NCBI RefSeq assembly: GCF_029894425.1
Contig: NZ_JARXYJ010000001.1
Span: forward strand, 1,302,001-1,366,000
Direction of reading: 5' to 3'
DNA length: 64,000 nucleotides
From: Streptomyces sp. SAI-127
Lineage (GTDB): Bacteria; Actinomycetota; Actinomycetes; Streptomycetales; Streptomycetaceae
Positions 18,737 to 26,133 of the stretch are shown in pieces. The position numbers and the translations under genes are program-made. The first letter of the stretch is position 1, and each line of letters opens with the position of its first letter. The notes under the pieces were generated by a model that did no database searches, was not told where the DNA came from, and saw only the letters and a list, made by a program, of their open reading frames with translations.

Positions 18737-20686
18737 ATGCCGGTCAAGGTCAGCGTCGTCATCCCCGTCTACAACCCGGGGAACTACATCGAGGACTGCA
18801 TCGCCTCGCTGCTCAGGCAGTCACTGCCCCCCGACGAGTACGAAGCGATCTTCGTGGACGACGGTTCGACCGACGACACGCCCGCCCGTCTGGACGCGGT
18901 GGCCGCCGAGGTCGCGAACATCAAGGTCATCCATCAGGAGGCCTCGGGCTGGTCGGGCAAGCCGCGCAACGTCGGGATCGCCGCCGCCCAGGGCGAGTTC
19001 GTCATGTTCGTCGACAACGACGACTACCTCGGCGACGAGGCCCTCGAGCGGATGTACGACTACGCGGTCGCCAACGGCGCCGACGTGGTCGTGGGCAAGA
19101 TGGCCGGCAAGGGGCGGGGTGTGCCGGTGGAGCTGTTCCGCCGCAACCACCCCCGTGCCACCGTCGACAACGCCCCGCTGATCGACAGCCTGACACCGCA
19201 CAAGATGTTCCGTCGGGCGTTCCTCGACCGGATCGGCCTGCGCTTCCCCGAGGGCCGGCGCCGGCTGGAGGACCACGTCTTCGTCACGGAGGCGTATCTG
19301 CGCGCGGAGAACGTCTCCGTGCTCAGCGACTACGTCTGCTACTACCACCTCAAGCGCGACGACGCCTCCAACGCGGGCTTCCAGCGCTTCGACCCGGTGG
19401 GCTACTTCCAGAACCTGCGCGAGGCGCTCGACGTCGTCGAGAAGTACACCGAGCCGGGGCCGACCCGCGACCGGTTGTTCCGTCGCTGGCTGCGCAACGA
19501 GATGGTCGAGCGGATGCGCGGCAAGCGGCTGCTCGCCGCGCCCGAGGACTACCGCAAGGAGCTCTTCACCGAGATCCGCGGGGTGGTCGTCGAGCGCTTC
19601 GGCCCCGGTGTCACGGTCGGCCTCCAGCCCACCCAGCAGGTCGTCGCCGCCCTGATCGCCGACGGCCGGCTCGACGACCTGGTGGAGTTCGCCGAGTGGG
19701 AGGCCTCCGTCGCTTCCCAGGTCGAGCCGGACGGTGTCGAGTGGGAGAAGGGTGTGCTGCGGGTCGGCCTGTCCGCCGAGCTGGCGTCCCGCGGTACGCC
19801 GATGACGTTCCCCGCCGAGGGCAGCGCCGCCCCGCTCGCCGAGCCGCCGGCCTCCGTCGAGCAGGCCGTGGACTGGGTCGGCGCCCACAGCGTGGCCGGC
19901 TTCAAGCGCGCCACGGTCGATCTGCTGCTGCGCGAACGCGCCAGCTCCGCCCAGTACTTCCAGCCGGTGGAGTTCACCCGGGAGACCGTCCCCGCTGAGG
20001 ACGGCAGGGTGCGGCTGGTGCTGCGGGGCACCGTGGCCGTGGATCCGGCGACCGCGGCCGACGGCGGCCCGCTCGGCGCCGGGCTGTGGGACGTGTTCGT
20101 CCGCGTCAAGCTCGGCGGCTGGACCAAGCAGTCCCGGCTGGGCCCGGTCTCCCTCAAGGGGCGTACGGCTGCGGACGCCGGTGTGGCGGGCGGCCGGGTC
20201 GTGCTGCCGTACTGGACCGCGAAGCAGGGCACGCTCGCCCTGGACGTCGACACGGCGGGCGAGCGTCTGGACCTCGGGCGTATCACCCCCGGTGAGGTCA
20301 CGATCTCCGGTGACCGTGTCGAGGTGCCGGTGCCGTTCCACGTGCCCGGTGACACGCCGGTGCTGCTGAAGCTCACGCGTGGCTCCGGTGCCGCGTCCGC
20401 GAAGGTGTCCGGCACACTGCGTCCCCAGGGTTCCGCGGCCCTCCTGGAGGCGGAGCTGCCGGTCGCCGACCTGACCGGAGGGCCCTGGCGGGTCGCGCTG
20501 AGTCCGGCACCCGACGCGCCGGAGCCCCGTTTCCATCCGCTGCCGTTCGCGCTGCGGGTGACGGCGGGCAGGGTCCAGGTCGTTGCCGTGCGCCCGCCCC
20601 GGCCCGCTGCCGGAAAGCGGCTGGTCCGCAGGGCGCGGCGACTGGCCGGGAGGCTGCTCGCCGGGCTCCGGGCACGCGGCAGGTAG
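18737..20686 (+). CDS. GT2 glycosyltransferase with C-terminal beta-sandwich region
   Basis: 649 aa from ATG 18737 (AAGGAG 12 nt upstream). GT-A domain in residues 1-230: VSVVIPVYNPGNYIEDCIAS, IFVDDGSTDDTPARLD, the nucleotide/metal DxD-type FVDNDDYLGDEAL, and the acceptor-side RRRLEDHVFV. Residues 230-320 are helical; 350-649 look like beta-rich accessory domains, as in wall-teichoic-acid-type glycosyltransferases. No transmembrane helix, so it probably acts at the inner membrane face on a cell-wall glycopolymer; substrate unknown. Convergent with the methyltransferase gene, separated by a strong terminator. Confidence 0.85.
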   Translation: MPVKVSVVIPVYNPGNYIEDCIASLLRQSLPPDEYEAIFVDDGSTDDTPARLDAVAAEVANIKVIHQEASGWSGKPRNVGIAAAQGEFVMFVDNDDYLGDEALERMYDYAVANGADVVVGKMAGKGRGVPVELFRRNHPRATVDNAPLIDSLTPHKMFRRAFLDRIGLRFPEGRRRLEDHVFVTEAYLRAENVSVLSDYVCYYHLKRDDASNAGFQRFDPVGYFQNLREALDVVEKYTEPGPTRDRLFRRWLRNEMVERMRGKRLLAAPEDYRKELFTEIRGVVVERFGPGVTVGLQPTQQVVAALIADGRLDDLVEFAEWEASVASQVEPDGVEWEKGVLRVGLSAELASRGTPMTFPAEGSAAPLAEPPASVEQAVDWVGAHSVAGFKRATVDLLLRERASSAQYFQPVEFTRETVPAEDGRVRLVLRGTVAVDPATAADGGPLGAGLWDVFVRVKLGGWTKQSRLGPVSLKGRTAADAGVAGGRVVLPYWTAKQGTLALDVDTAGERLDLGRITPGEVTISGDRVEVPVPFHVPGDTPVLLKLTRGSGAASAKVSGTLRPQGSAALLEAELPVADLTGGPWRVALSPAPDAPEPRFHPLPFALRVTAGRVQVVAVRPPRPAAGKRLVRRARRLAGRLLAGLRARGR

Positions 20687-20715
20687 AGACAGATCCGGGG
20701 CAGCTGGAAACAGAT

Positions 20716-20745
20716 CCGGGGAGGACGCCGACGCGTCCTCCCCGG
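20716..20745. terminator. Bidirectional terminator hairpin
   Basis: Perfect 12-bp stem (20716-20727 with 20734-20745) and 6-nt loop, between convergent genes. Just upstream, ACAGATCCGGGG occurs twice in tandem. Confidence 0.75.
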
Positions 20746-20760
20746 TTCACCGCCGATCGC

Positions 20761-21564
20761 TCAGCCGGCGTCGCTGAGCTGCTTCAGGCTGGTGCGCAGG
20801 TGTTCCCAGCTGCGGTCGCGCTTGCTGCCGCGGTTGCGGGCGTTCACCAGGGGCTTCCAGAAGGCCCCGTCGATCAGCGTCTCCGGCTTGATCGCCACCG
20901 TCCGCTCCAGGACCGTCTCCGGCACCTTCTGCGGGTCGGGGACCACGAACTCGGCGATGATCTCGTCGTACTTGTCCTTGAGCACCGTGTTGGTCGGGTC
21001 CGCGCCGAAGACCACGAGCTGGCCGGTGGGCTCGGTGTCGACCAGGACCGTCACCAGGTCGGGCCGGTAGCGGTTCAGGACCTCGATCACCTTGTAGACG
21101 TCACCGGTCCAGGCGTTGGTGTGCCGGTCCCGGGCCGCCTCGTCCACGTTGCGCGGCAGCATGTCGTCGAAGACGATCACGCTGGCCCAGTCCGAGTACT
21201 TCTCGACGTTGATGAAGTCGCGGAGCGCGTACTCGAACAGGTGCATGCCGTCGATGAACGCCAGGTCGAGCGTGACGTCCTGCCAGTAGCCGAACGGGCT
21301 GCGGTTGCGGACGATGTTGCGCAGCGGGTGACGGCCGCCCTTGAGGTGCTGCAGCGGGTTTTCGCGCGCGAAGAAGTCGTCGCTGGTGGCTTTGGCCAGG
21401 TGGACGTCGCAGCGGATCTCCGAGACCACTTTGAACGCCGGGTCGATCGCGATGCTCGGTACCCGGGAGAACGTCAGGCTGCGGCCGTCGTTGACGCCGA
21501 TCTCCAGGTAGTTGCGGTTCGCGCTGGCTTTGTGGAGCCCCCGCAGGAACTCGTGACGTTTCAC
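20761..21564 (-). CDS. Class I SAM-dependent methyltransferase (Methyltransf_24-like)
   Basis: 267 aa from GTG 21564, which has AAGGAG 8 nt upstream. The SAM fold is visible: NYLEIGVNDGRSLTF (motif I), SIAIDPAFKV, LDLAFIDGMHLFEYALRDFI (motif IV-like with ID and H), VIVFDDMLPRN. Such proteins in actinobacterial glycan clusters are thought to O-methylate sugars. Its GTG overlaps the stop of a 135-codon open frame that itself overlaps the nucleotidylyltransferase gene, so all three look translationally coupled. Confidence 0.82.
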   Translation of the reverse strand: MKRHEFLRGLHKASANRNYLEIGVNDGRSLTFSRVPSIAIDPAFKVVSEIRCDVHLAKATSDDFFARENPLQHLKGGRHPLRNIVRNRSPFGYWQDVTLDLAFIDGMHLFEYALRDFINVEKYSDWASVIVFDDMLPRNVDEAARDRHTNAWTGDVYKVIEVLNRYRPDLVTVLVDTEPTGQLVVFGADPTNTVLKDKYDEIIAEFVVPDPQKVPETVLERTVAIKPETLIDGAFWKPLVNARNRGSKRDRSWEHLRTSLKQLSDAG

Positions 21565-21968
21565 TGGGAAATCTCCTTGCGGATGTGTGGCAGTGCTTCG
21601 TGCAGGGCGGACCGCCGGTCCCGGCGCGAGGCCGGCGCGGCCCCCGTCCACCGGTCGTGCCCGAGGGCACCGATGGCGGGGTGTGGTGCGGGCCCGTCCA
21701 GGGCCGCGCTGCTGGTGGGGTCGGCCCGGTAGGGGTCGACCGAGGTGCAGGAACGCTCCCCGCACCGGTCCGTACCGGCTCCCCTGGCCAGAACCGGTTC
21801 CGTGGAACATACCTGCTGTGAGCTCCCCATGACAGGACTTCGCGCCGAGGAGCGTGATCCTGAGGGAAAGGGCTTGCAAAGCGCGGGAGTACGGAAGGGG
21901 TCCTTCCGGGTGACGGACGCGGTGCTCGGCCCGCCGGAGCGGGTGTGGTCGGCGGCGAGGAGGCTCAT
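21561..21968 (-). CDS. Hypothetical 135-aa open frame, possibly degenerate
   Basis: The frame starts with ATGA overlap on the nucleotidylyltransferase stop and ends with a GTGA overlap on the methyltransferase start; such spacing is hard to get by chance. The ends have normal Streptomyces codon use. The middle (about codons 28-75) has many A/T third positions and four Cys without a motif, so it reads as eroded sequence. No domain recognised. It is either a fast-evolving coupled gene or the remnant of a larger glycan gene. Confidence 0.35.
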   Translation of the reverse strand: MSLLAADHTRSGGPSTASVTRKDPFRTPALCKPFPSGSRSSARSPVMGSSQQVCSTEPVLARGAGTDRCGERSCTSVDPYRADPTSSAALDGPAPHPAIGALGHDRWTGAAPASRRDRRSALHEALPHIRKEISQ

Positions 21969-22624
21969 GCAGCTGTGTCTCCCCGTACGAGGCGGTGCGC
22001 CCTGGGCACGCTCGGCGCCGGGGTCACCGCGACATGGCGGCCGATGAGCGAGGACTCGACACGGGCCACGCCCTCGATCGAGGCGTCCCGCAGCACGTTG
22101 GAGTACTCGGCCTCGCTGTCCACGATCCGGCAGTCCTCCGCGACGGAGGTGAAGGGGCCGACGTAGGAGTCGCGGACCTCGGTTCCGGCGCCGATGACGA
22201 CCGGACCGACGATGCGTGCGTGGATGCTCTCCGACTCGCCCCGCCTGTACGGCTCGATGGCCCGTACGGCGTCGTGGACGCTCTTGGGCTGCTGCGGCTT
22301 CTCCTCCAGGCCGATCACCTGGCCGTCCGGGCCGGGTTCGGCAAGGCCGAAGGCGCGCGGGTCGGGCACCTGGGTGAGCAGGACCGGGGCGTCGGGACGG
22401 CTGCCGCGGACGACGTCGACGAGGTCGGTGACACCGCCGACGGAGAAGGTGTCGCCGACGATCATCCCGACCTGGGTGATCCCCGCGTCGGCGATGGATT
22501 CGAGGCCGTGGAACAGGACAGCCTTGTCGGCGACGGGCACCAGCTGTTCGGCCGAGGTGTGCGTGATCGGCCGCAACCGTGTACCGGCCCCGCCGGACAG
22601 CACGAGAGCCTTCATCTGCGTCAC
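21965..22624 (-). CDS. Internally shortened glucose-1-phosphate thymidylyltransferase-like protein
   Basis: 219 aa; full-length StrD/RmlA-long relatives are about 355 aa. The N-terminal nucleotide loop is perfect (MKALVLSGGAGTRLRPITHT), and the C-terminal left-handed helix is recognisable (GPVVIGAGTEVRDSYVGPFT). Three segments are missing in frame: after IVGDT (removing the YLGDN metal Asp region), after EEKPQQPKS, and after RRGESES (sugar-binding region). Without the catalytic Asp it is unlikely to make NDP-sugar. GTG 22624 or ATG 22615 may start translation; TAAGGT sits 7 nt before that ATG, suggesting a leaderless transcript. Confidence 0.72.
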   Translation of the reverse strand: MTQMKALVLSGGAGTRLRPITHTSAEQLVPVADKAVLFHGLESIADAGITQVGMIVGDTFSVGGVTDLVDVVRGSRPDAPVLLTQVPDPRAFGLAEPGPDGQVIGLEEKPQQPKSVHDAVRAIEPYRRGESESIHARIVGPVVIGAGTEVRDSYVGPFTSVAEDCRIVDSEAEYSNVLRDASIEGVARVESSLIGRHVAVTPAPSVPRAHRLVRGDTAA

Positions 22625-22691
22625 CTTAGCCCGGATCCGGAGGAACCGGCCAAGGCAGGGGGGTGACTTGGGAGTGACGCCGCGGGGACGC

Positions 22692-22868
22692 TCAGTCCTC
22701 GCCGCGGAAGATGTTGCCCTCCCCGGTGCTCGCCGTGGTGGTTGCGACCCGGTCCTCGATCGCGGGCAGGCAGGTCCGCAGGTCTCCCTTGCCGTGCAGG
22801 CGGCGGGTCCTGGACCAGCCCGTCTCAGGCCGGCGTGCTACGGGTTTCTCAACGGTCTGCGAGGTCAC
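22692..22868 (-). CDS. Possible small 58-aa protein ending GEGNIFRGED
   Basis: GTG 22868 opens 58 codons to TGA at 22692. Codon use is Streptomyces-like and AAGGACGG lies just upstream. The sequence is polar, with a basic middle and one Cys, and no domain is recognised. It lies in the otherwise gene-free 22625-23024 stretch between the shortened nucleotidylyltransferase and the CBS gene. Evidence for translation is weak. Confidence 0.35.
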   Translation of the reverse strand: MTSQTVEKPVARRPETGWSRTRRLHGKGDLRTCLPAIEDRVATTTASTGEGNIFRGED

Positions 22869-23024
22869 GGCGGTTCACCGTCCTTCCATGCTGCCCCCCG
22901 GGTCCCCCGGGCGGCTCGGGGCAAACGGGCCGGGAGACCCGTCAGCCCGTCGTCGCCGCACACACATTCGCCGGAGATCGAGCGCACCGGAACTTGACGG
23001 CCGGGCCGAACCGGCCTGCCCGGC

Positions 23025-23444
23025 TCAGGTGTTGGGCCGCGCGGCGCTGATGTCGCCGAGGGCCGATCCCGGATCGCGTTCCATGGCCGTGTCGCCGAGG
23101 GAGACGATGCCGACGGGGTGGCCGTGGTCGACGACCGGGATCCGGCGCACGGAGTGCTCGCGCATGAGCCCGATGGCGTGGTCCAGGTCGTCCTCGGGCG
23201 TGACGGTCACCAGGTCGTCGCTGCACGCGCCGACCACGGTGATCTGCTCCGGGTCGCCGCCTTCGGCGAGGGAACGCACCACGAGGTCACGGTCGGTGAC
23301 CAGACCGCGCAGTTCCTCGCCGTCGGTGACCAGGACGGCGCCGAGGTCCTGGTCGCGCATGATCTGGGCAACGGCTGTCACGGAGGTCTGCGGTTCCACG
23401 GTGACCGGGGCGCTGGTCATGATGTCGCTGACATGCTGAGTCAT
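23025..23444 (-). CDS. Tandem CBS-domain protein
   Basis: 139 aa from ATG 23444 (AGAGAGGTACGTC upstream). Two CBS motifs fill the protein: VSDIMTSAPVTVEPQTSVTA with GLVTDRDLVVRSLA, then LVTVTPEDDLDHAIGLM with VRRIPVVDHGHPVGIVSLGD. Such stand-alone pairs bind adenosine nucleotides and act as energy or redox sensors. Downstream of, and in the same direction as, the SpoIIE gene, 44 nt apart, so probably co-transcribed. Confidence 0.9.
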   Translation of the reverse strand: MTQHVSDIMTSAPVTVEPQTSVTAVAQIMRDQDLGAVLVTDGEELRGLVTDRDLVVRSLAEGGDPEQITVVGACSDDLVTVTPEDDLDHAIGLMREHSVRRIPVVDHGHPVGIVSLGDTAMERDPGSALGDISAARPNT

Positions 23445-23488
23445 GACGTACCTCTCTTCTGCGGGTGGTGCGCTCCGGGTACCCCGCC

Positions 23489-25936
23489 TCAGTCGTCCAG
23501 TGCGATTTCGCTCCACACCTGTTTGCCGCCGCTGACGGGGACACTCCCCCAGGCCGCCGACACGGCCTCCACGAGGAGGATGCCGCGGCCCCCGGTGGCC
23601 TCCCAGCCGATGTTCGTGGGTTTGGCGGGGGTGCGGGGCGAGGCGTCGGCGACGGAGACGCGCAAGCGGCTGCCGACGAGGGTGAGGGCGAGGCGGACCT
23701 GGCCGCCGGTGTGCACGAGGGCGTTGGTGACGAGTTCGGAGACGACGAGCAGGGCGGTGTCCGTAGCGTCCTCGGGGACGCCCCAGACGCGCAGCGTGCG
23801 CCGGGTGAAGCGGCGGGCGTGCCGGGCGGCCTCGGGGACCCGCCAGACGGTCCAGCTCTCGCGGAGCGGATGGGTGGCCATGCCGTCGTAGCGCAGCAGG
23901 AGCAGGGCGACGTCGTCGCTGCGGCGGGCGCCTCCGAGCAGGGCGTCGGCGACGAGGCCGAGGTGGGCGGGGTCGGAGACGGCCAGCCCGTGGGCGAGGC
24001 GGTCCATGCCCTCGTCGATGTCGGCCTCGGTGGACTCGACCAGGCCGTCGGTGGTCAGGGCGATCAGGGTGCCTGGCTGCAGCCGGAGCGGGGTCATCGG
24101 GAAGTCGGCCTGGGCCACCACGCCGAGCGGGGGGCCGCCGTCCGCCTCGGCGATCTCCGTGGTGCCGTCGGGGTGGCGCAGCACGGGCGGCAGATGTCCG
24201 GCGCGCACGCACCAGGCGGTGCCCTCCTCCAGGTCGAGGTCCAGATAGACGCAGGTGACGAAGAGGTCGGTCTCCAGGTCCATCAGGAGGCGGTTGGCGC
24301 GGGCGACGACGACGTCCGGGGAGTGGCCCTCGACGGCGTAGGCGCGCAGGGCGGTGCGCATCTGGCCCATGAGGGTCGCGGCGGCGGCGCTGTGGCCCTG
24401 GACATCGCCGATGACCAGGGCGACGTGGTTGTCGAGCAGCGGGATCACGTCGTACCAGTCGCCGCCGAGCTCCAGGCCCGCGGTGCTGGGCAGATAGCGG
24501 GCGACGGCGATCGCGCCGGGCAGTTTGGGCAGGCGGCGGGGCAGCAGCTGGCGCTGGAGCATGCCGACGAGTTCGTGCTCGGCGTCGAGGGCGTGGGCGC
24601 GCGTCAGGGCCTGCCCGGCGAGGCCCGCGGAGGCGGTGAGCAGGGCGCGTTCGTCGGGGCCGAAGTGGTGCGGGGTGTCCCAGCCGATGAGGCAGGCGCC
24701 TGCCATGCGGCCCCCGGCGGGCAGCGGAAGGACCGCGAGGCCGCCGGGGCCGACGTCGGCGAGGGCGGGTTCCAGGACAGTGCCGGCGGGCCAGATCTGG
24801 GCGCGGCCCTCACGCAGGGCCGTGGCCAGGGTGGGCATGGCCCGCACCGGCGCCTCGGGCCACTCGCTGCGCCACTCCAGGCGCCACAGCTCGGGCCAGG
24901 ACTCCGGTTCGGGCGGGTCGAGGACGGTGACGACGAGCCGGTCGTTCTCCAGCTCGGCGAGGGCGATCCGGTCGGCCCTGAGCGGGGCGCGGAGGGCGGA
25001 GACGACGGCCTGGCTGACGTCGCGGACCGTGCCGGCCATGGCGAGGGCGGCGGCCAGGCGCTGAACGCGGGCCACGTCGGTGACGTCGGAGCGCAGGGTG
25101 GAGGCGTCGGCGACGGTGCCCACGAGCCGGGAGGGACTGCCCTCGCGCCCGGGCAGCATGCGGCCGCGCAGCCTGAGCCACTTGGGTGGCCCCGTGAGCT
25201 GGAGGATGCGGAACTCCAGCTCACGGTCGCCGATGGACATGTGGCCGGCCTCGAACAGCGACATCAGCGAGGGCAGGTCCTCGGGGACGGTCAGACCGAG
25301 CAGGGTCTCGACCTTGCCGTCGAAGGCGGCCCGGCTCATGCCGAACAGCTCCAGGATCCCGTCACCCACCTCGATGCGGCCGGTGTCCATGGCGAGGCTG
25401 AAGGCGTGGGAGCGCAGCTCCGCACCCTCCATGGCGACCACGGGGGCGGGGCAGACGACCGCGTCGGCGATCACATCGAGGCACTTGCGGTCCTCGTCGT
25501 CGAAACCGTGCGGGTCCTCGCTGACGGCGACGAGACAGGCTCTGCCGTCGTCGCCGTGCGCGGGCAGGACGGCCAGGTGGAACTCCCTCCGGCCCGCCCT
25601 GGGGGGCTCCGAGCAGGCGGCGACCTCCTCCGGGCCGAGGAAGAGCGGCCGGCCCGAGCGGTGCGCGTCGGCGGGCGGGGAGCCGCCGGAGCTCGGATAG
25701 CTGTCGCGCAGCCCGTAGACCGTTCGGGGGACACCGGCCGACTCGACGAGACCCAGCAGGTCCCCGTCCTCGCCGGGGGTGTACACGGCGGCGAGGGTGG
25801 CCCCGGCGAAGACGAGCGCCTGTTCGAGGACACGTCGCAGCCTGTCGGGCGATCCGGGACCGTCCGTGATCGATGTCAGGGCATTTTCGGCACGCAACGC
25901 TCTCGTTCTGCGTCCCGCAGCGCCCTCACTCACCAC
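23489..25936 (-). CDS. GAF-PAS-GAF-SpoIIE phosphatase with C-terminal HATPase
   Basis: About 815 aa from GTG 25936. In order: GAF-like region (res. 1-140), PAS (about 150-260; GDGILELFGMSRAAFDGKVE), GAF (270-440), PP2C/SpoIIE phosphatase (about 445-670; ELGGDWYDVIPLLDNHVALV, IGDVQGHSAAAATLMGQMRT) and an RsbW/SpoIIAB-like ATPase (about 680-815; VSELVTNALVHTG, GGRGILLVEAVSAAWG). Combining phosphatase and anti-sigma kinase modules is common in Streptomyces and implies a partner-switching role with STAS proteins. The start is uncertain: no good ribosome site, and TATAAG/TGTAAT boxes lie close upstream. Divergent from the lanthipeptide synthetase. Confidence 0.88.
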   Translation of the reverse strand: MVSEGAAGRRTRALRAENALTSITDGPGSPDRLRRVLEQALVFAGATLAAVYTPGEDGDLLGLVESAGVPRTVYGLRDSYPSSGGSPPADAHRSGRPLFLGPEEVAACSEPPRAGRREFHLAVLPAHGDDGRACLVAVSEDPHGFDDEDRKCLDVIADAVVCPAPVVAMEGAELRSHAFSLAMDTGRIEVGDGILELFGMSRAAFDGKVETLLGLTVPEDLPSLMSLFEAGHMSIGDRELEFRILQLTGPPKWLRLRGRMLPGREGSPSRLVGTVADASTLRSDVTDVARVQRLAAALAMAGTVRDVSQAVVSALRAPLRADRIALAELENDRLVVTVLDPPEPESWPELWRLEWRSEWPEAPVRAMPTLATALREGRAQIWPAGTVLEPALADVGPGGLAVLPLPAGGRMAGACLIGWDTPHHFGPDERALLTASAGLAGQALTRAHALDAEHELVGMLQRQLLPRRLPKLPGAIAVARYLPSTAGLELGGDWYDVIPLLDNHVALVIGDVQGHSAAAATLMGQMRTALRAYAVEGHSPDVVVARANRLLMDLETDLFVTCVYLDLDLEEGTAWCVRAGHLPPVLRHPDGTTEIAEADGGPPLGVVAQADFPMTPLRLQPGTLIALTTDGLVESTEADIDEGMDRLAHGLAVSDPAHLGLVADALLGGARRSDDVALLLLRYDGMATHPLRESWTVWRVPEAARHARRFTRRTLRVWGVPEDATDTALLVVSELVTNALVHTGGQVRLALTLVGSRLRVSVADASPRTPAKPTNIGWEATGGRGILLVEAVSAAWGSVPVSGGKQVWSEIALDD

Positions 25937-26009
25937 TTCGCCATTACAGCGCTTATACGGCACGTGCGCAGCCCCTGTGAGCGTTCCGTGAGAGCCTCTG
26001 CGGGCGGAC

Positions 26010-26062
26010 GTGCTCGAAACCCTTCGAACACTTCTTGACGCATGCGTTCCGCACGGTGATCT
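26010..26062 (+). promoter_or_regulatory. Promoter and inverted repeat of the ram-type cluster
   Basis: TTGACG (26035-26040) and TGATCT (26057-26062) are spaced 16 nt. Just upstream lies a 9-4-9 inverted repeat with one mismatch: GTGCTCGAA (26010-26018), spacer ACCC, TTCGAACAC (26023-26031). Its position suits an activator such as the RamR-like protein encoded at 33272; whether that protein binds it is untested. Confidence 0.45.
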
Positions 26063-26133
26063 CGTGACAGCCGTGACTGTCCGTGGCCACCGCCTCGCTG
26101 GAAGGCTCTTTGGCGGGCCACGGAAGGGGACGC

